Positions 21,363 to 30,628 of a stretch of DNA of 64,000 bases are shown in pieces. This stretch comes from SABI01 sp963677695 (GTDB taxonomy: Bacteria > Spirochaetota > Spirochaetia > Sphaerochaetales > Sphaerochaetaceae): contig CAXXUJ010000001.1 in the NCBI GenBank assembly GCA_963677695.2, positions 2,232,001 to 2,296,000 of the forward strand. Direction: 5' to 3'. The translations under genes were made by a program, and so were the position numbers. Each line of letters opens with the position of its first letter. The stretch's first letter is position 1. The notes below the pieces were generated by a model. The model was not told the origin of the DNA and made no database searches. It worked only from the letters and a program-made list of their open reading frames with translations.

Positions 21363-22601
21363 TTAATGTTCGACAGGTAACGAGAGCTTCTGCACTTCGT
21401 TTTCCAATAAGTCGAATAGCTCATCAATATTGGTTTCGATAACAGAATAGACCTCAGGGTCCAGTTTCTCCGGTGTATATTCCTGTAAGATCCGTAGGGC
21501 TTCTTCCTTATTGAAATGCTTTCTGTAGGGTCTGTCTTCGGTAAGTGCGGTGAAGATATCAGAAAAGGCGAGAATGTCCATCTCTCTGCGGAACAGCATG
21601 GAACTGATACTCATGGGATAACCGGACTGGTCTCTTTTCTCATGATGAGAACTTGCCCATTGAGCTATATTCTCAAATCCTTCAAGAGCCCCGAGTATCA
21701 GAGACGTATAGAGGGCATGAAGTCTCATCTGCTCTTCTTCTGTGTCTGAGAGGGCATCGGGTTTATCAAGTATCTCTGAGGGTATACCTATTTTTCCTAT
21801 ATCATGCAGCAGTCCTGAGATCTCCAGTTCAAAGCAGGTCTTCTCATCAAGTCCCATGAGTTCACCTAATCTCTTTGCTATCACTCCGACTGATTGAGAG
21901 TGGGAGAGGGTCCAGGGACTTTTGAAGTCAACGATTCGTGAAAATACCTTAGCAAGATCTCTTACATCCTCCATTCCTAGAGAAACGAACTCGTCACTCA
22001 GATTGTTTATCAGGAGTTCATGGAACGAAGATTGGTTGATACTGAGCCAGAAGTTAGATGAGGAAGTCACCTCGATGAATGTCTCTTTCAAGAAAGGGGC
22101 AAACACTGTTCCGAACCGTTCCATGATCTTCTCAGTGATCTCAGGAACTTTCGTTCGATCATCTCCGCTGAGAGTATAGAGAACATCAATTCTGTCAGCA
22201 AGATGAAGGAAATAACATTCCCTGGGTACATCCTCTTCAGGAATTTTTCCGGAAACTACATCTTCATACTTAATATGGTGATGTCTGATGATTCTGCTGA
22301 TATGCTTGAAGGGGGCAAAACCCTCTAAAATCGCTGCACCCAGTTTTTCATGGGGTTCGGGAGTCTCTACATCGAGTTCCAGCAGTTTATCCCTCTCATT
22401 CACATACATCGCCCCTATGTCATGGAGTGATGCTGCCAGGACAAGACCTCTCAGCTCTTCCACCGGAAGTTTGAAGTGATTTGCCAGGTGGTAGGCGATA
22501 ATCGCTGTTCTCCGATGATGGTCCTTCAATAGATAATTGTAAAGGTCGATAGATTTTATTAAAGAAACTAATATTTTCTTGACTGAACTTCGCTGCTCCA
22601 C
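21363..22601 (-). CDS. HD/HD-GYP-type phosphohydrolase
   Basis: 412 residues, GTG start with AGAGGA 7 nt upstream. It has two HD domains. The first (about 25-130) reads HHRRTAIIAYHLANHF...ASLHDIGAMYV and carries HD ligands. The second (about 225-390) has SHSQSVGVIAKRLG, LLHDIGKIGIP, SSHHEKRDQSGYP and AFSDIFTALTEDRPYR. This second half follows HD-GYP c-di-GMP phosphodiesterases, but the GYP motif is HHEKRDQSGYP instead of HHExxDGxGYP. There is no membrane segment or receiver domain. It may degrade cyclic dinucleotides; the GGDEF protein at 32029-33693 is the only candidate synthase in the window. Confidence 0.85.
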   Translation of the reverse strand: MEQRSSVKKILVSLIKSIDLYNYLLKDHHRRTAIIAYHLANHFKLPVEELRGLVLAASLHDIGAMYVNERDKLLELDVETPEPHEKLGAAILEGFAPFKHISRIIRHHHIKYEDVVSGKIPEEDVPRECYFLHLADRIDVLYTLSGDDRTKVPEITEKIMERFGTVFAPFLKETFIEVTSSSNFWLSINQSSFHELLINNLSDEFVSLGMEDVRDLAKVFSRIVDFKSPWTLSHSQSVGVIAKRLGELMGLDEKTCFELEISGLLHDIGKIGIPSEILDKPDALSDTEEEQMRLHALYTSLILGALEGFENIAQWASSHHEKRDQSGYPMSISSMLFRREMDILAFSDIFTALTEDRPYRKHFNKEEALRILQEYTPEKLDPEVYSVIETNIDELFDLLENEVQKLSLPVEH

Positions 22602-22724
22602 TTCTCAATCCTCTTTCATTCATAATACCTAAGGAACACTGGGATGTCTATATCGAATGAATGGGAGCAAATTCCCTATTGGTGTCTTGAACTACTGGTG
22701 TTTGGAGATGCCCCTATACTTCAA

Positions 22725-24503
22725 TCAGGAAGGAAACAAGGGGACGAACTCCTGGGTGAGGGTATTCACCAGTCCCATGTCAGTTATTTTTACATAAGGA
22801 GCAGCTGGGAGAGCCGCCGTTGCGATGCGCATAATCGGATTTTCATATTGTATACCCTGTTTCTTCAGTACCTTTTTTAGAGTGTTCACCCGGGGGATGA
22901 ATTCATCAGGTTTGAGATCTGTCAGCAGACCGGCGATTGGAAGGGCGACAGCCGTAGCTTTTCCATTCAGTACATACACGATACCACCCTTCATCTTTCT
23001 GATCTCCTGAATCGCGATCTTTGCATCCTCAATATCGTTATAGACAATCGTAAGGTTATGAGAGTCATGGCTTACCGTACTGGCTAAAGCTCCCTCCTTC
23101 AGATGAAAATTCCCGATGACTCCGACGAAGTGGTTGCTGCTGCCTTCATATCGGTTGATAACTGCGAGATAATTCAGCTCCCTGTTGTTCTCGAGACTCA
23201 GATACCCGCCTTCAACCGGCAGCTCCATCATGTTCTCTAAAGTGAAAAGGCTGTGAGGTGATTCATATTCAATGACTCTCGTCCTGACCATTCCCTGCTC
23301 AACGGGAGCTTTGATCCTGAGAGATCCGAAGTCGAAACTGTCAATGAAGACGGTGTCCCGTTTCTCGACTTCGTTCTCATATCTCGGATACTCTCGTATC
23401 ATCCGATTGTTTTTCGCCGTCAGTACTCCTTCGAAGAACACTTCATCGACAGTAACGTGGTTTTTATCACCCACTATGCAATTGAGGTTCGCAACATACC
23501 CGGGAGCGATCGCACCTAGATATCTTATATTGAAGTGCTGGGCTGGAATGATAGTCACTGACCGAATCGCCTCAGCAAAGGGGAGACCTGATTCTATCGC
23601 ACTCTTTACGCACTGATTCAGGTGTCCAGTCTCCCTCAACTGCTCTGATTCGATATCATCAGTACACAGGGTAAGTCTGTCGAAGGTATCGACACCGAGT
23701 AATCCACTGATGATAGAGTCGATATTCTTTGCGAAAGAACTGTCTCTGGCATCAGCTGTCATCCCGTAGCGGATCGCCTGTAATGCATTCGTTCCCGAGA
23801 AGAATTCATGATTACTCTGAGGTCCTGCACATAGGTATGCTGAGATCTCTCTTGGGTCGTCTCCATAGAAATGCCCCTGGATATATCCCCCGTTTCTCAG
23901 TGTGATATCGAGAATATCGACCATCCGGTCAGCATTGTTGATGACCCCGTAGTAATCCATAACTTCAGCGATACCGAGGACATTCTCTTTTTTAAGTATC
24001 TCTTCAATCTCAGCACTTCCGAATTCAGCACCAGAACTCTCCAGCCCCGGGGTGCTGGGAACACAGGACGGGGCTAGGATATACTGATTCATACACGTAT
24101 GCTTGCCCGCTTCGATCATATAATCTACACCATCCATTCCCAGGACATTACCGATCTCATGCGGATCGGTAATGATCGTTGTCGTGCCGCGGGGGATGAC
24201 CAGTGATGAGAAATTCTGTGGTGTAAGCATACTGCTCTCAACATGCATATGAGAGTCTATGAAACCCGGAACCACCAGTTTATTCTCAGCACTATATCTT
24301 TTCTCAGTCTTTCCCTTACCGAAAAACTCTTTCCGTTGTTCGATATATGCTATGTATCCATGTTTTATATAGATCTCTCCAGGGTAGATCTCTTTAGTGA
24401 ATACATTGAAAATCCTTGCATCGGTAATGATCAGATCACACTCACTCCTGTCCATGGCGCAATCTACGAGATCTTTCCTCTCTTCTTTATTCAGCTGCTT
24501 CAT
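22725..24503 (-). CDS. ade: adenine deaminase
   Basis: 592 residues, matching the full length of Ade-type amidohydrolases. The N-terminal beta-sandwich (LIITDARIFNVFTKEI) leads to the metal-binding motif PGFIDSHMHVESS. Further conserved segments are TTIITDPHEIGNVLG, a His-rich IQGHFYGDDPREISAYLCAG, LTLCTDDIESEQL, and the C-terminal VSHDSHNLTIVY. It converts adenine to hypoxanthine and ammonia. It lies 9 nt after a purine permease gene, so the two form an uptake-and-deamination unit. The divergent MerR-type regulator at 26188 may control it. Confidence 0.95.
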   Translation of the reverse strand: MKQLNKEERKDLVDCAMDRSECDLIITDARIFNVFTKEIYPGEIYIKHGYIAYIEQRKEFFGKGKTEKRYSAENKLVVPGFIDSHMHVESSMLTPQNFSSLVIPRGTTTIITDPHEIGNVLGMDGVDYMIEAGKHTCMNQYILAPSCVPSTPGLESSGAEFGSAEIEEILKKENVLGIAEVMDYYGVINNADRMVDILDITLRNGGYIQGHFYGDDPREISAYLCAGPQSNHEFFSGTNALQAIRYGMTADARDSSFAKNIDSIISGLLGVDTFDRLTLCTDDIESEQLRETGHLNQCVKSAIESGLPFAEAIRSVTIIPAQHFNIRYLGAIAPGYVANLNCIVGDKNHVTVDEVFFEGVLTAKNNRMIREYPRYENEVEKRDTVFIDSFDFGSLRIKAPVEQGMVRTRVIEYESPHSLFTLENMMELPVEGGYLSLENNRELNYLAVINRYEGSSNHFVGVIGNFHLKEGALASTVSHDSHNLTIVYNDIEDAKIAIQEIRKMKGGIVYVLNGKATAVALPIAGLLTDLKPDEFIPRVNTLKKVLKKQGIQYENPIMRIATAALPAAPYVKITDMGLVNTLTQEFVPLFPS

Positions 24504-24512
24504 CTGTTTCCT

Positions 24513-25844
24513 TTACACCACGAAGTAGAGGAGGAGCAGGAGAGCGAGAATATAGAGACCGATCTTGGTCTCTTTACCTTTCCCTGATATAAGTCTGATT
24601 ACCACTTCTGCAACGATTCCTCCGGCAATACCAGCTGCGAAATCACCAAAGAAAATAGTGAATGCAATAGTAACGAAGGGACCGAATGCGGTTTCGAAGG
24701 ATGAGAAATCGATCTTAACGATGTCACAGATCATGAGATATCCGATATAGATGAGTATTGGTGCTGTTGCCGCCATGGGAATGATTGATACGAAGGGAGC
24801 CAGTATGATTGCCAAGAGGAAGAATACCCCGGCGGTCACGGAGGTGAGTCCTGTCCTTCCGCCTGATTCGACTCCGGCTGCAGATTCGACGAATGTTGTG
24901 ATTACGGTACATCCAAACATAGCTCCGATTGCGGTAAAGCAGGAATCAACAAGGAAGGGTTTCTCGATGCCTGGTAAATTACCATCCTCATCCAGCATGT
25001 TGAGTCTCCCTCCCAGTCCGAGCACGGTCCCAAGCGTTGAAAAGAAATCACCGAAGAATGTAGCAAACAACAGCGTGAAGAACATAGGCTTCATGATTTC
25101 CGAAAAACTGAACTTGAATACCAGATTATGTACTGTTGAGAAATCAGGCAGTGAAAGGGATATGGAGGTGTTGGTAACTCCGAATGGAATACCCAGCAAT
25201 GTTACGATAATGACTGAAAAAAGAATTCCTCCTTTTATTTTTTTACGTTCAAAGAATATGATGAGGAACAGCCCGACAAATGAAAGGATAACGGTAGGGG
25301 AGGTGAAATCACCCATATGGAGACCGTTACTGAAATCTGCGATTCCTGCATCCATGAAGCCAAGATAAGCAAGGAAGAAACCGATAGCGGCACCTATAGC
25401 AATCTTGATATCTTTCGGTATCAGCTCAACTATGTACTTTCGCAACCCGAGTACTGTCATTGCGATGAAGATAATACCGGCAATGAAGGTAACCGTCATC
25501 ATTGCAGCGAATGAGATCTGATTTGCCTGCAGCATACCGCCCAACAGAAAGTTGATTCCCATACCGGTAGATAATGCGAAGGGGAAATTCGCATAGATAC
25601 CCATTACGATGGTTGCAACACCCGTGATGAGTGCAGTCAGGATGAAAATCGCTGTACTGGAAACTTCGACTCCATTGATGTCGATGAAGGATGCAGTGGG
25701 CCCTATAATCGCAATGGGCTGTAGAAATAATACATAAACCATTGTCAAGAAGAGAGTCAGACCGGCTAATGTTTCTGTTCTTACGTTTGATTTGTGTCCT
25801 TTCAAATCAAAGAGTCTTTTTTCTGAATGTATGTTAGTGTCCAT
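24513..25844 (-). CDS. NCS2-family purine permease (adenine/guanine/hypoxanthine type)
   Basis: 443 residues with about 12-14 membrane segments. AzgA-like signatures are present: the N-terminal VRTETLAGLTLFLTMVYVLFLQP, TALITGVATIVMGIYANFPFALSTGMGINF, AIGAAIGFFLAYLGFMDAG, and TLFATFFGDFFSTLGTVLGLGG. It is a proton-coupled importer of purine bases, and its place before adenine deaminase makes adenine a likely substrate. AAGGAG sits 5 nt before the ATG. A plausible promoter, TTGAAC-16-TAATAG, lies upstream in the divergent region. Confidence 0.93.
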   Translation of the reverse strand: MDTNIHSEKRLFDLKGHKSNVRTETLAGLTLFLTMVYVLFLQPIAIIGPTASFIDINGVEVSSTAIFILTALITGVATIVMGIYANFPFALSTGMGINFLLGGMLQANQISFAAMMTVTFIAGIIFIAMTVLGLRKYIVELIPKDIKIAIGAAIGFFLAYLGFMDAGIADFSNGLHMGDFTSPTVILSFVGLFLIIFFERKKIKGGILFSVIIVTLLGIPFGVTNTSISLSLPDFSTVHNLVFKFSFSEIMKPMFFTLLFATFFGDFFSTLGTVLGLGGRLNMLDEDGNLPGIEKPFLVDSCFTAIGAMFGCTVITTFVESAAGVESGGRTGLTSVTAGVFFLLAIILAPFVSIIPMAATAPILIYIGYLMICDIVKIDFSSFETAFGPFVTIAFTIFFGDFAAGIAGGIVAEVVIRLISGKGKETKIGLYILALLLLLYFVV

Positions 25845-26187
25845 GATATCTCCTTGAATGTGAATTCTATTACCTGTAGTAAGTATAGGTTCAATAGGTG
25901 AAATAGAAAAAATATAAATACTATTATTATAAATAAATAAGTAGTAATAAATGAAAAATGCGATAGTCGCAACGTGGTTTTTTTAAAAATTCAGTTCTGT
26001 GAGGCTTCGTGAATTTTATAAGGGAGGTCATCCATTTCGGTCTTTCACACTTGCACTGACTCCGATCTGATAAGGGTTGGACGGGCATCATGAAATGAAA
26101 ATATCTGGCAGCGAGTGGTGAATTTGTGAATGGAATTCTTGCACAATAGATAATTATAAGGGAAAATGCGTACATTGAGAGAATCAT
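25845..26187. other. 343-bp divergent regulatory region
   Basis: AT-rich gap between the purine permease gene (minus strand) and the MerR-type gene (plus strand). A weak minus-strand promoter (TTGAAC, 16 bp, TAATAG) lies near 25875-25903. No gene, purine riboswitch or strong dyad was seen in the rest. Confidence 0.5.
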
Positions 26188-26940
26188 ATGTTGGAAAGGT
26201 TATCAATAGGGCAGTTGGCCGCAATATTCAGGATCAATATTCAGACACTCTACTATTACGATAAGATCGGTCTGCTTGTCCCCTCATTCAGAGATTCAAC
26301 CACCGGTATAAGAAATTATTCCTTCAAACAGGTCCAAAAGCTGTCTACGATCCTGTATCTGAAGAAATGCGGGTTCACTTTAGATGAGATAAAAGAGATC
26401 GAGAGTACTCTCACACCTGAAACAACAAGAGAACGTTTTTCCGAAAAATCTGAGAATATCATGAGACAGTGGATTGAGATTGTGAAACTTGATACAGCGC
26501 TCCATAAGAAGCTCAATTACGTGAAGGATGAAATTGAAAAGATTTCTGATGAAGAGGGGAAGATTCTATACAGGAAAAAACGTTATTACCTGAAGATCGG
26601 ACTGGAAGAAACCGCTTACGGAACAGAGGATCTTTATTACTATCCCTGTGTGGTAAAGTATGATTCACAGGGAAAAGTCTTCGGTGCGTTGATAGATAAA
26701 AAAGATACGAATATTGCAGATCATGGTCCAGTCATTAAGATCCCGAACGGTCAATACCTCATTGAGTACCATAAAGGGCCTTATTCTACTGTCGCCGAGC
26801 ATAAGGAAAGAATCATGAACGAACACCCCGAACTGGAGTTCACCGGCGATATGTACAGCTTCGATATTGTGGATCAGATGAATTGTGCGAATACCGAAGA
26901 TTTTATAACAAGGATGGAATTTCAAATCAGATCCCGTTAA
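26188..26940 (+). CDS. MerR-family regulator with C-terminal effector-binding domain
   Basis: 250 residues. The N-terminal MerR winged helix (LSIGQLAAIFRINIQTLYYYDKIGLLVPSFRDSTTGIRNYSFKQVQKLSTILYLKKCGFTLDEI, about 4-70) is followed by a coiled-coil dimerisation helix. A GyrI-like/SOUL-type effector domain (about 120-245) ends with YHKGPYSTVAEHKERIMNEHPELEFTGDMYSFDIVD. This is the BmrR-type layout, sensing a small organic ligand. It is divergent from the purine permease-adenine deaminase operon and could regulate it, although a multidrug or other ligand is equally possible. Confidence 0.88.
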   Translation: MLERLSIGQLAAIFRINIQTLYYYDKIGLLVPSFRDSTTGIRNYSFKQVQKLSTILYLKKCGFTLDEIKEIESTLTPETTRERFSEKSENIMRQWIEIVKLDTALHKKLNYVKDEIEKISDEEGKILYRKKRYYLKIGLEETAYGTEDLYYYPCVVKYDSQGKVFGALIDKKDTNIADHGPVIKIPNGQYLIEYHKGPYSTVAEHKERIMNEHPELEFTGDMYSFDIVDQMNCANTEDFITRMEFQIRSR

Positions 26941-27086
26941 TCAAGTTGACCATGTAGGGATGAACTTTAAATTCTGATTCATACAGGTCTGAGGATTTGT
27001 CAACACCTTATCTAGCCAGTCAATTGCGGAGCTTTTTGAGGCCCTCTATATACTTCTAGGTTCAAAATCACCAATATTCAGAAATG

Positions 27087-27125
27087 AAAAAAGCAACTTA
27101 TCCCTTATTGAGAATAAGTTGCTTT
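27087..27125 (-). terminator. terminator of tRNA-Val
   Basis: An 11-bp perfect stem (AAGCAACTTAT / ATAAGTTGCTT, 27091-27101 with 27114-27124), a 12-nt loop, and a run of T on the minus strand. It begins 2 nt after the tRNA 3' end. Confidence 0.92.
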
Positions 27126-27126
27126 A

Positions 27127-27198
27127 TGGGCGGTATTGGGTTTGAACCAACGACTTCCACCATGTCAAGGTGGCACTCTCCCACTGAGTTAACCGCCC
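27127..27198 (-). tRNA. tRNA-Val (anticodon GAC)
   Basis: 72 nt including the discriminator A. The acceptor stem is GGGCGGT/ACCGCCC, the D arm ACTC...GAGT, the anticodon arm CCACC-TTGACAT-GGTGG, and the T arm GTTGG-TTCAAAC-CCAAT. CCA is not encoded (the next bases read TAA). It has its own promoter and terminator. Confidence 0.97.
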
Positions 27199-27217
27199 GT
27201 TGATTGATTGCTCTGGT

Positions 27218-27246
27218 ACTATACAAAAAATGGGTAAGTGTGTCCA
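27218..27246 (-). promoter_or_regulatory. promoter of tRNA-Val
   Basis: Minus strand: -35 TGGACA (27241-27246), 17-bp spacer, -10 TATAGT (27218-27223). The start near 27211 gives a 13-nt leader. It runs back to back with the esterase promoter region. Confidence 0.75.
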
Positions 27247-27270
27247 GTACCATTTTTCAATTATGGGTTG

Positions 27271-27292
27271 TATAATATTACCCATGGGTAAT
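27271..27292 (+). promoter_or_regulatory. -10 element and palindromic operator over the esterase start codon
   Basis: TATAAT (27271-27276) is a perfect -10 with no good -35. Directly after it, the perfect 16-bp palindrome ATTACCCATGGGTAAT (27277-27292) covers the predicted start site and the ATG. Further copies of the half site ATGGGT lie at 27230 and 27263. Confidence 0.6.
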
Positions 27293-28759
27293 GAGCGATG
27301 TCTGATTCGTACATCTATCGGGAATATCCGGGGAAAGATGGAGAAGGGGGTCTATTCCTTCAAGGGAATTCCCTTCGCTCTTCCTTTTACTCTGAATTCT
27401 CTTTTCTCTCCACCTGAGGAGGTCTCTTCCTATCCATTCACCATAGAGGCGACTCGGTACGGGGAAATTCCGTTCCAGCGTGCCATGATTGGTCGTGAGA
27501 CTGGATTTGAATCACTTAACTTGAATATCTGGATTCCTGTCACTGATAAAAAAGATCTTCCTGTCTTTTTTTTCGTGCATGGCGGTTCCTTCTTTCATGG
27601 TTCAGGGAGTGAATCTCTTTATAATGGGGCAAATCTCTGCCGAAATGTTGAGATCATTGTAGTGACAATAAATTATAGGGTAGGGGTGTACGGGTTTCTT
27701 GATTTCTCTTCTCTTGATCATTCCTTCTCCTCGAATAACGGTGTGAGGGATGTGATATGCGCTTTATCGTGGGTACACAACCATATAGCCTCCTTCTCCG
27801 GAGACCCCGACAACATCACTTTGGCAGGGCAGTCTGCCGGAGGAACTCTTGTTTCTTCTATTCTCCCTCTGCCTCAGGTTCAGAAGCTGTTTAAGCGGGC
27901 TCTGATCATGAGCGGAGGTCCGACTCAGCTGCAGAGTCAGTCTGAGTGTCTGGAAAAGAGTTCTGAATTTCTTGATTTTGCTGATATCTCGTGTAAGGAA
28001 GACCTTCTCGCTCTTGATCCGAAGGAGATGAGGGTTCTTCAGAGAAATTTTATGAAGCACCTTGGGCAGGGTTCGGCAACGTTCAGGATCACCGTAGACG
28101 GTGAGTTGATTGAAGATCCTCCTATTATCGCGGCACAGAAGGGAAAGGTGAAGAATATTCCTCTTGTTATCGGGACGACGGAATCTGAGATGGGTTTTCT
28201 TGCCATCAAGGCGCTTTCCCGTTTCATTAATGTGGAGAAGATCGTTCAGGAAGGGTTGAATCAGGAGAATCAGGAATATATTGAATCGCTGAAGGAGCTC
28301 TATGCCTCTCTCTATGGCGAAAACCGTGTGATTCCCATGCTTTACACGGACCTTATTTTCAAGATTTCAAGTGTCTGGTTTGCTCAGGTTCTGAAGCAAT
28401 ACAATAACGTTCACCTCTACCGTTTCGATTTCGAGACAGTAGCCTTGAAGATGAATGGAATGCATGCGATCCACTCCACCGATCTTCCCTACCTCTTCGG
28501 CAATTTTTCTTCTGCAATCGTGCGTCCGATGTTTCTTCTTCAATATGATATGGAGAGTGTCTATACGGTTGCCGGTGAGATCCAGAGGGATCTATTAACG
28601 TTCATGAAGGGTGAGGAAGGACGGTGGCCGGAGCTGAAGGATTCACAGCTGACAGCGATGTGCTACAAGGAAGAATCAGCTTTGGAAGAGTTAATTCCTT
28701 CTCCCCTTGCTGACCTTTACAGGGAATCCGCCTACTACAGGAGTTCACATGTTTTTTAA
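27284..28759 (+). CDS. type B carboxylesterase
   Basis: 491 residues from the ATG at 27284. This start was chosen because family proteins begin with a strand like LIRTSIGNIRG, and because the TATAAT at 27271 makes any earlier start impossible. Signatures are GVYSFKGIPFA, FFVHGGSFFHGSG (oxyanion hole), the nucleophile Ser in TLAGQSAGGTLVS, and the catalytic His in GMHAIHSTDLPYLFG. It is an alpha/beta hydrolase acting on carboxylic esters, cytosolic because no signal peptide is seen. The substrate is unknown. No Shine-Dalgarno; the mRNA is probably leaderless. The palindrome over its start suggests a dedicated repressor not found next to it. Confidence 0.9.
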   Translation: MGNERCLIRTSIGNIRGKMEKGVYSFKGIPFALPFTLNSLFSPPEEVSSYPFTIEATRYGEIPFQRAMIGRETGFESLNLNIWIPVTDKKDLPVFFFVHGGSFFHGSGSESLYNGANLCRNVEIIVVTINYRVGVYGFLDFSSLDHSFSSNNGVRDVICALSWVHNHIASFSGDPDNITLAGQSAGGTLVSSILPLPQVQKLFKRALIMSGGPTQLQSQSECLEKSSEFLDFADISCKEDLLALDPKEMRVLQRNFMKHLGQGSATFRITVDGELIEDPPIIAAQKGKVKNIPLVIGTTESEMGFLAIKALSRFINVEKIVQEGLNQENQEYIESLKELYASLYGENRVIPMLYTDLIFKISSVWFAQVLKQYNNVHLYRFDFETVALKMNGMHAIHSTDLPYLFGNFSSAIVRPMFLLQYDMESVYTVAGEIQRDLLTFMKGEEGRWPELKDSQLTAMCYKEESALEELIPSPLADLYRESAYYRSSHVF

Positions 28760-28828
28760 TGTTTTTTCCGATATGGTGAACCGGTTATCTACTCATTCAT
28801 GGAATTTCAAGGTATAAAAGATACAGGT

Positions 28829-30097
28829 ATGCATAAGGCTTTGAAATTATCCCTGGTGGTGTTTCCACTCCTTCTCATGCTTTCATGTGCTTCAACGAAT
28901 GCGCTTGAACAGTATGAGACGGAATATCATAGTTCCTCACAGTTTTTTCTCGATAAAGGGGCAACGTCCGTGTCGACGGGACTCCCTGAGTTCTTCTATG
29001 ACGGCAGGACCTGGAAAGAAGAGCTGCTGCAGCTGATAGATGATGCGGAAGAATCAATCGTCGTCAGTACCTTCCTCGGTAACGAACACTTTTCTACTGA
29101 TGAGATATGGCAGGCACTGAAAGGAAAAGCAGACAGCGGTGTAGCCGTCTACATTATCATTGACGCATCATCACAGGTACAGGAAGTTCCCCATTCCGAT
29201 GAGAGAGTAAAATCGGCCTACTATATGCTTCGCGATATGGGAATGCATGTGGTCGAGTACAATCCTTTCAGTGTGAGTAACGGTTTGTTCATTCCAGCCC
29301 TTTTTGACAGGGACCACCGAAAGTATTTTGTATTCGATTCCCGACTTGTCGCCCTTGGCGGTATCAACATCAACCACACGAGTATCTATTACCCTGAAGG
29401 TCGGGGACATATCGACCTTATGGGAGTGATGGAATCAACTGAACTGGCAGAGTTCCTGTCAGAGAGTTTCGTCGATACCTATAACCGATATACGCCCTAT
29501 CCCATAACGATTGATGAGGTGTTCACATCTCACCCTGTGGTGGAAGAAGGGCATGAAGCATGGGTGCTTGACCATTTTTACCAGAATGGATTGATTATCG
29601 ATGACCTGTTCGATGCCTTTGCCTTCCTCTCAGAAGATGAAGTGTGGATGGTTCAAGGGTACACCTTCCTTACCTCCTCTCTTGGTGACCGAATAAAATA
29701 TATGACCGACAGAGGGGTGAAGGTGAATGTCATCCTTTCACGTAACGGATCCAAGGACAAGTATAACAAAGCCGCCCTGTACAGCGTACAGCCCCTGCTT
29801 GAAGCAGGGGCCACAGTCTACCTCTTTGATTCTCCCGACCAGGCCTTCCTTCACCAGAAGCTGACTATTGCTGACGGTCGCTATGTTTCTTTTGGAAGCG
29901 CAAATTATAATTTCAGGAGTGAGACGACCAGTCGTGAACTCAACCTGTTTTATGATGATGAGGAAATTGCTTCCGACCTGATGGATTTCATTCAGACTCT
30001 GCTTCCCGATGCCCATAAGGTGACACGGGAAGAAGCTGAGGAGTGGAGAGATGTTTCCTACTGGTATCTTCATATGCTGATGCAGGTGTGGGGGTAA
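28829..30097 (+). CDS. phospholipase D-family lipoprotein
   Basis: 422 residues from the ATG at 28829. This start gives a clean lipoprotein signal peptide, with lipobox LMLSC at about residues 16-20. Two HKD motifs are present: HRKYFVFDSRLVALGG and HQKLTIADGRYVSFGSANYN. This is the cardiolipin-synthase/PLD_2 layout. The lipid anchor predicts location in the periplasm or outer membrane, unlike the integral membrane ClsA. It may remodel phospholipids. The -10-like TATAAA at 28813-28818 leaves a leader of only a few nt, and no Shine-Dalgarno is seen. Two small exported proteins follow directly. Confidence 0.88.
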   Translation: MHKALKLSLVVFPLLLMLSCASTNALEQYETEYHSSSQFFLDKGATSVSTGLPEFFYDGRTWKEELLQLIDDAEESIVVSTFLGNEHFSTDEIWQALKGKADSGVAVYIIIDASSQVQEVPHSDERVKSAYYMLRDMGMHVVEYNPFSVSNGLFIPALFDRDHRKYFVFDSRLVALGGININHTSIYYPEGRGHIDLMGVMESTELAEFLSESFVDTYNRYTPYPITIDEVFTSHPVVEEGHEAWVLDHFYQNGLIIDDLFDAFAFLSEDEVWMVQGYTFLTSSLGDRIKYMTDRGVKVNVILSRNGSKDKYNKAALYSVQPLLEAGATVYLFDSPDQAFLHQKLTIADGRYVSFGSANYNFRSETTSRELNLFYDDEEIASDLMDFIQTLLPDAHKVTREEAEEWRDVSYWYLHMLMQVWG

Positions 30098-30621
30098 TGA
30101 TGAAACGGAAGCTATCTTTTCTGGTCTATATATGTTTAATAACCGCAGCTGTTTTTGCTTCTCCATGGAAGGGAGGGTATGAAATAGGTGTTGCCGGTTA
30201 CTCTCATCCCTCGATGAGTGAGAGTAATACGCTCTCATCGCGTCTCACGTGGATTTTAGGCCAGGGCGATACCTCTATGGTGCGTCTATCGGCAGGGGGG
30301 AGTTTCTCAAATCCCCTATTTTCACCGGTAGATCAATATGCAGACGCCGCCGTTTCCTGTTCCCTTCGCCTTTCTGACAGCACTCCGCTGAAAGAATTCC
30401 TGATGAGAGATGCCTTCTGGTACGCATCTATAGAGGCCGGAGTGTTCGTTCCACCCTTCGATGCAGATGAAGCGAAAGTCTACCTCTCCATTTCTCCGTT
30501 TGTTCTCTACTTTGGTGAAAAGCTGGTGTCAGTGGCTTCTCCCGCTGTGGTCTATGATTTTTCGACTCAGAAGATAGGATGGGGACTCACGTTAGTGAGA
30601 ATCACCCAACTGATGTGGTGA
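30097..30621 (+). CDS. exported protein, possible beta-barrel
   Basis: 174 residues. The start is at the ATG that overlaps the PLD stop codon (TAATG), with GTGGGGG upstream. The signal peptide is KRKLSFLVYICLITAAVFASP. The mature part has alternating hydrophobic and aromatic stretches (GGYEIGVAGYSHPSM, SSRLTWILGQGDTSMVRLSAGG, FWYASIEAGVFVPPF, VYLSISPFVLYFGE) compatible with outer-membrane strands. No family was recognised. Translationally coupled to the PLD lipoprotein and followed by a similar small protein, so the three may act together in the envelope. Confidence 0.6.
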   Translation: MMKRKLSFLVYICLITAAVFASPWKGGYEIGVAGYSHPSMSESNTLSSRLTWILGQGDTSMVRLSAGGSFSNPLFSPVDQYADAAVSCSLRLSDSTPLKEFLMRDAFWYASIEAGVFVPPFDADEAKVYLSISPFVLYFGEKLVSVASPAVVYDFSTQKIGWGLTLVRITQLMW

Positions 30622-30628
30622 GGTGAGC

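Noticed and set aside
25845..26187. Purine riboswitch sought upstream of the purine permease and adenine deaminase genes
   Set aside because: No conserved three-way-junction core was seen; the divergent MerR-type gene is a better regulatory candidate.
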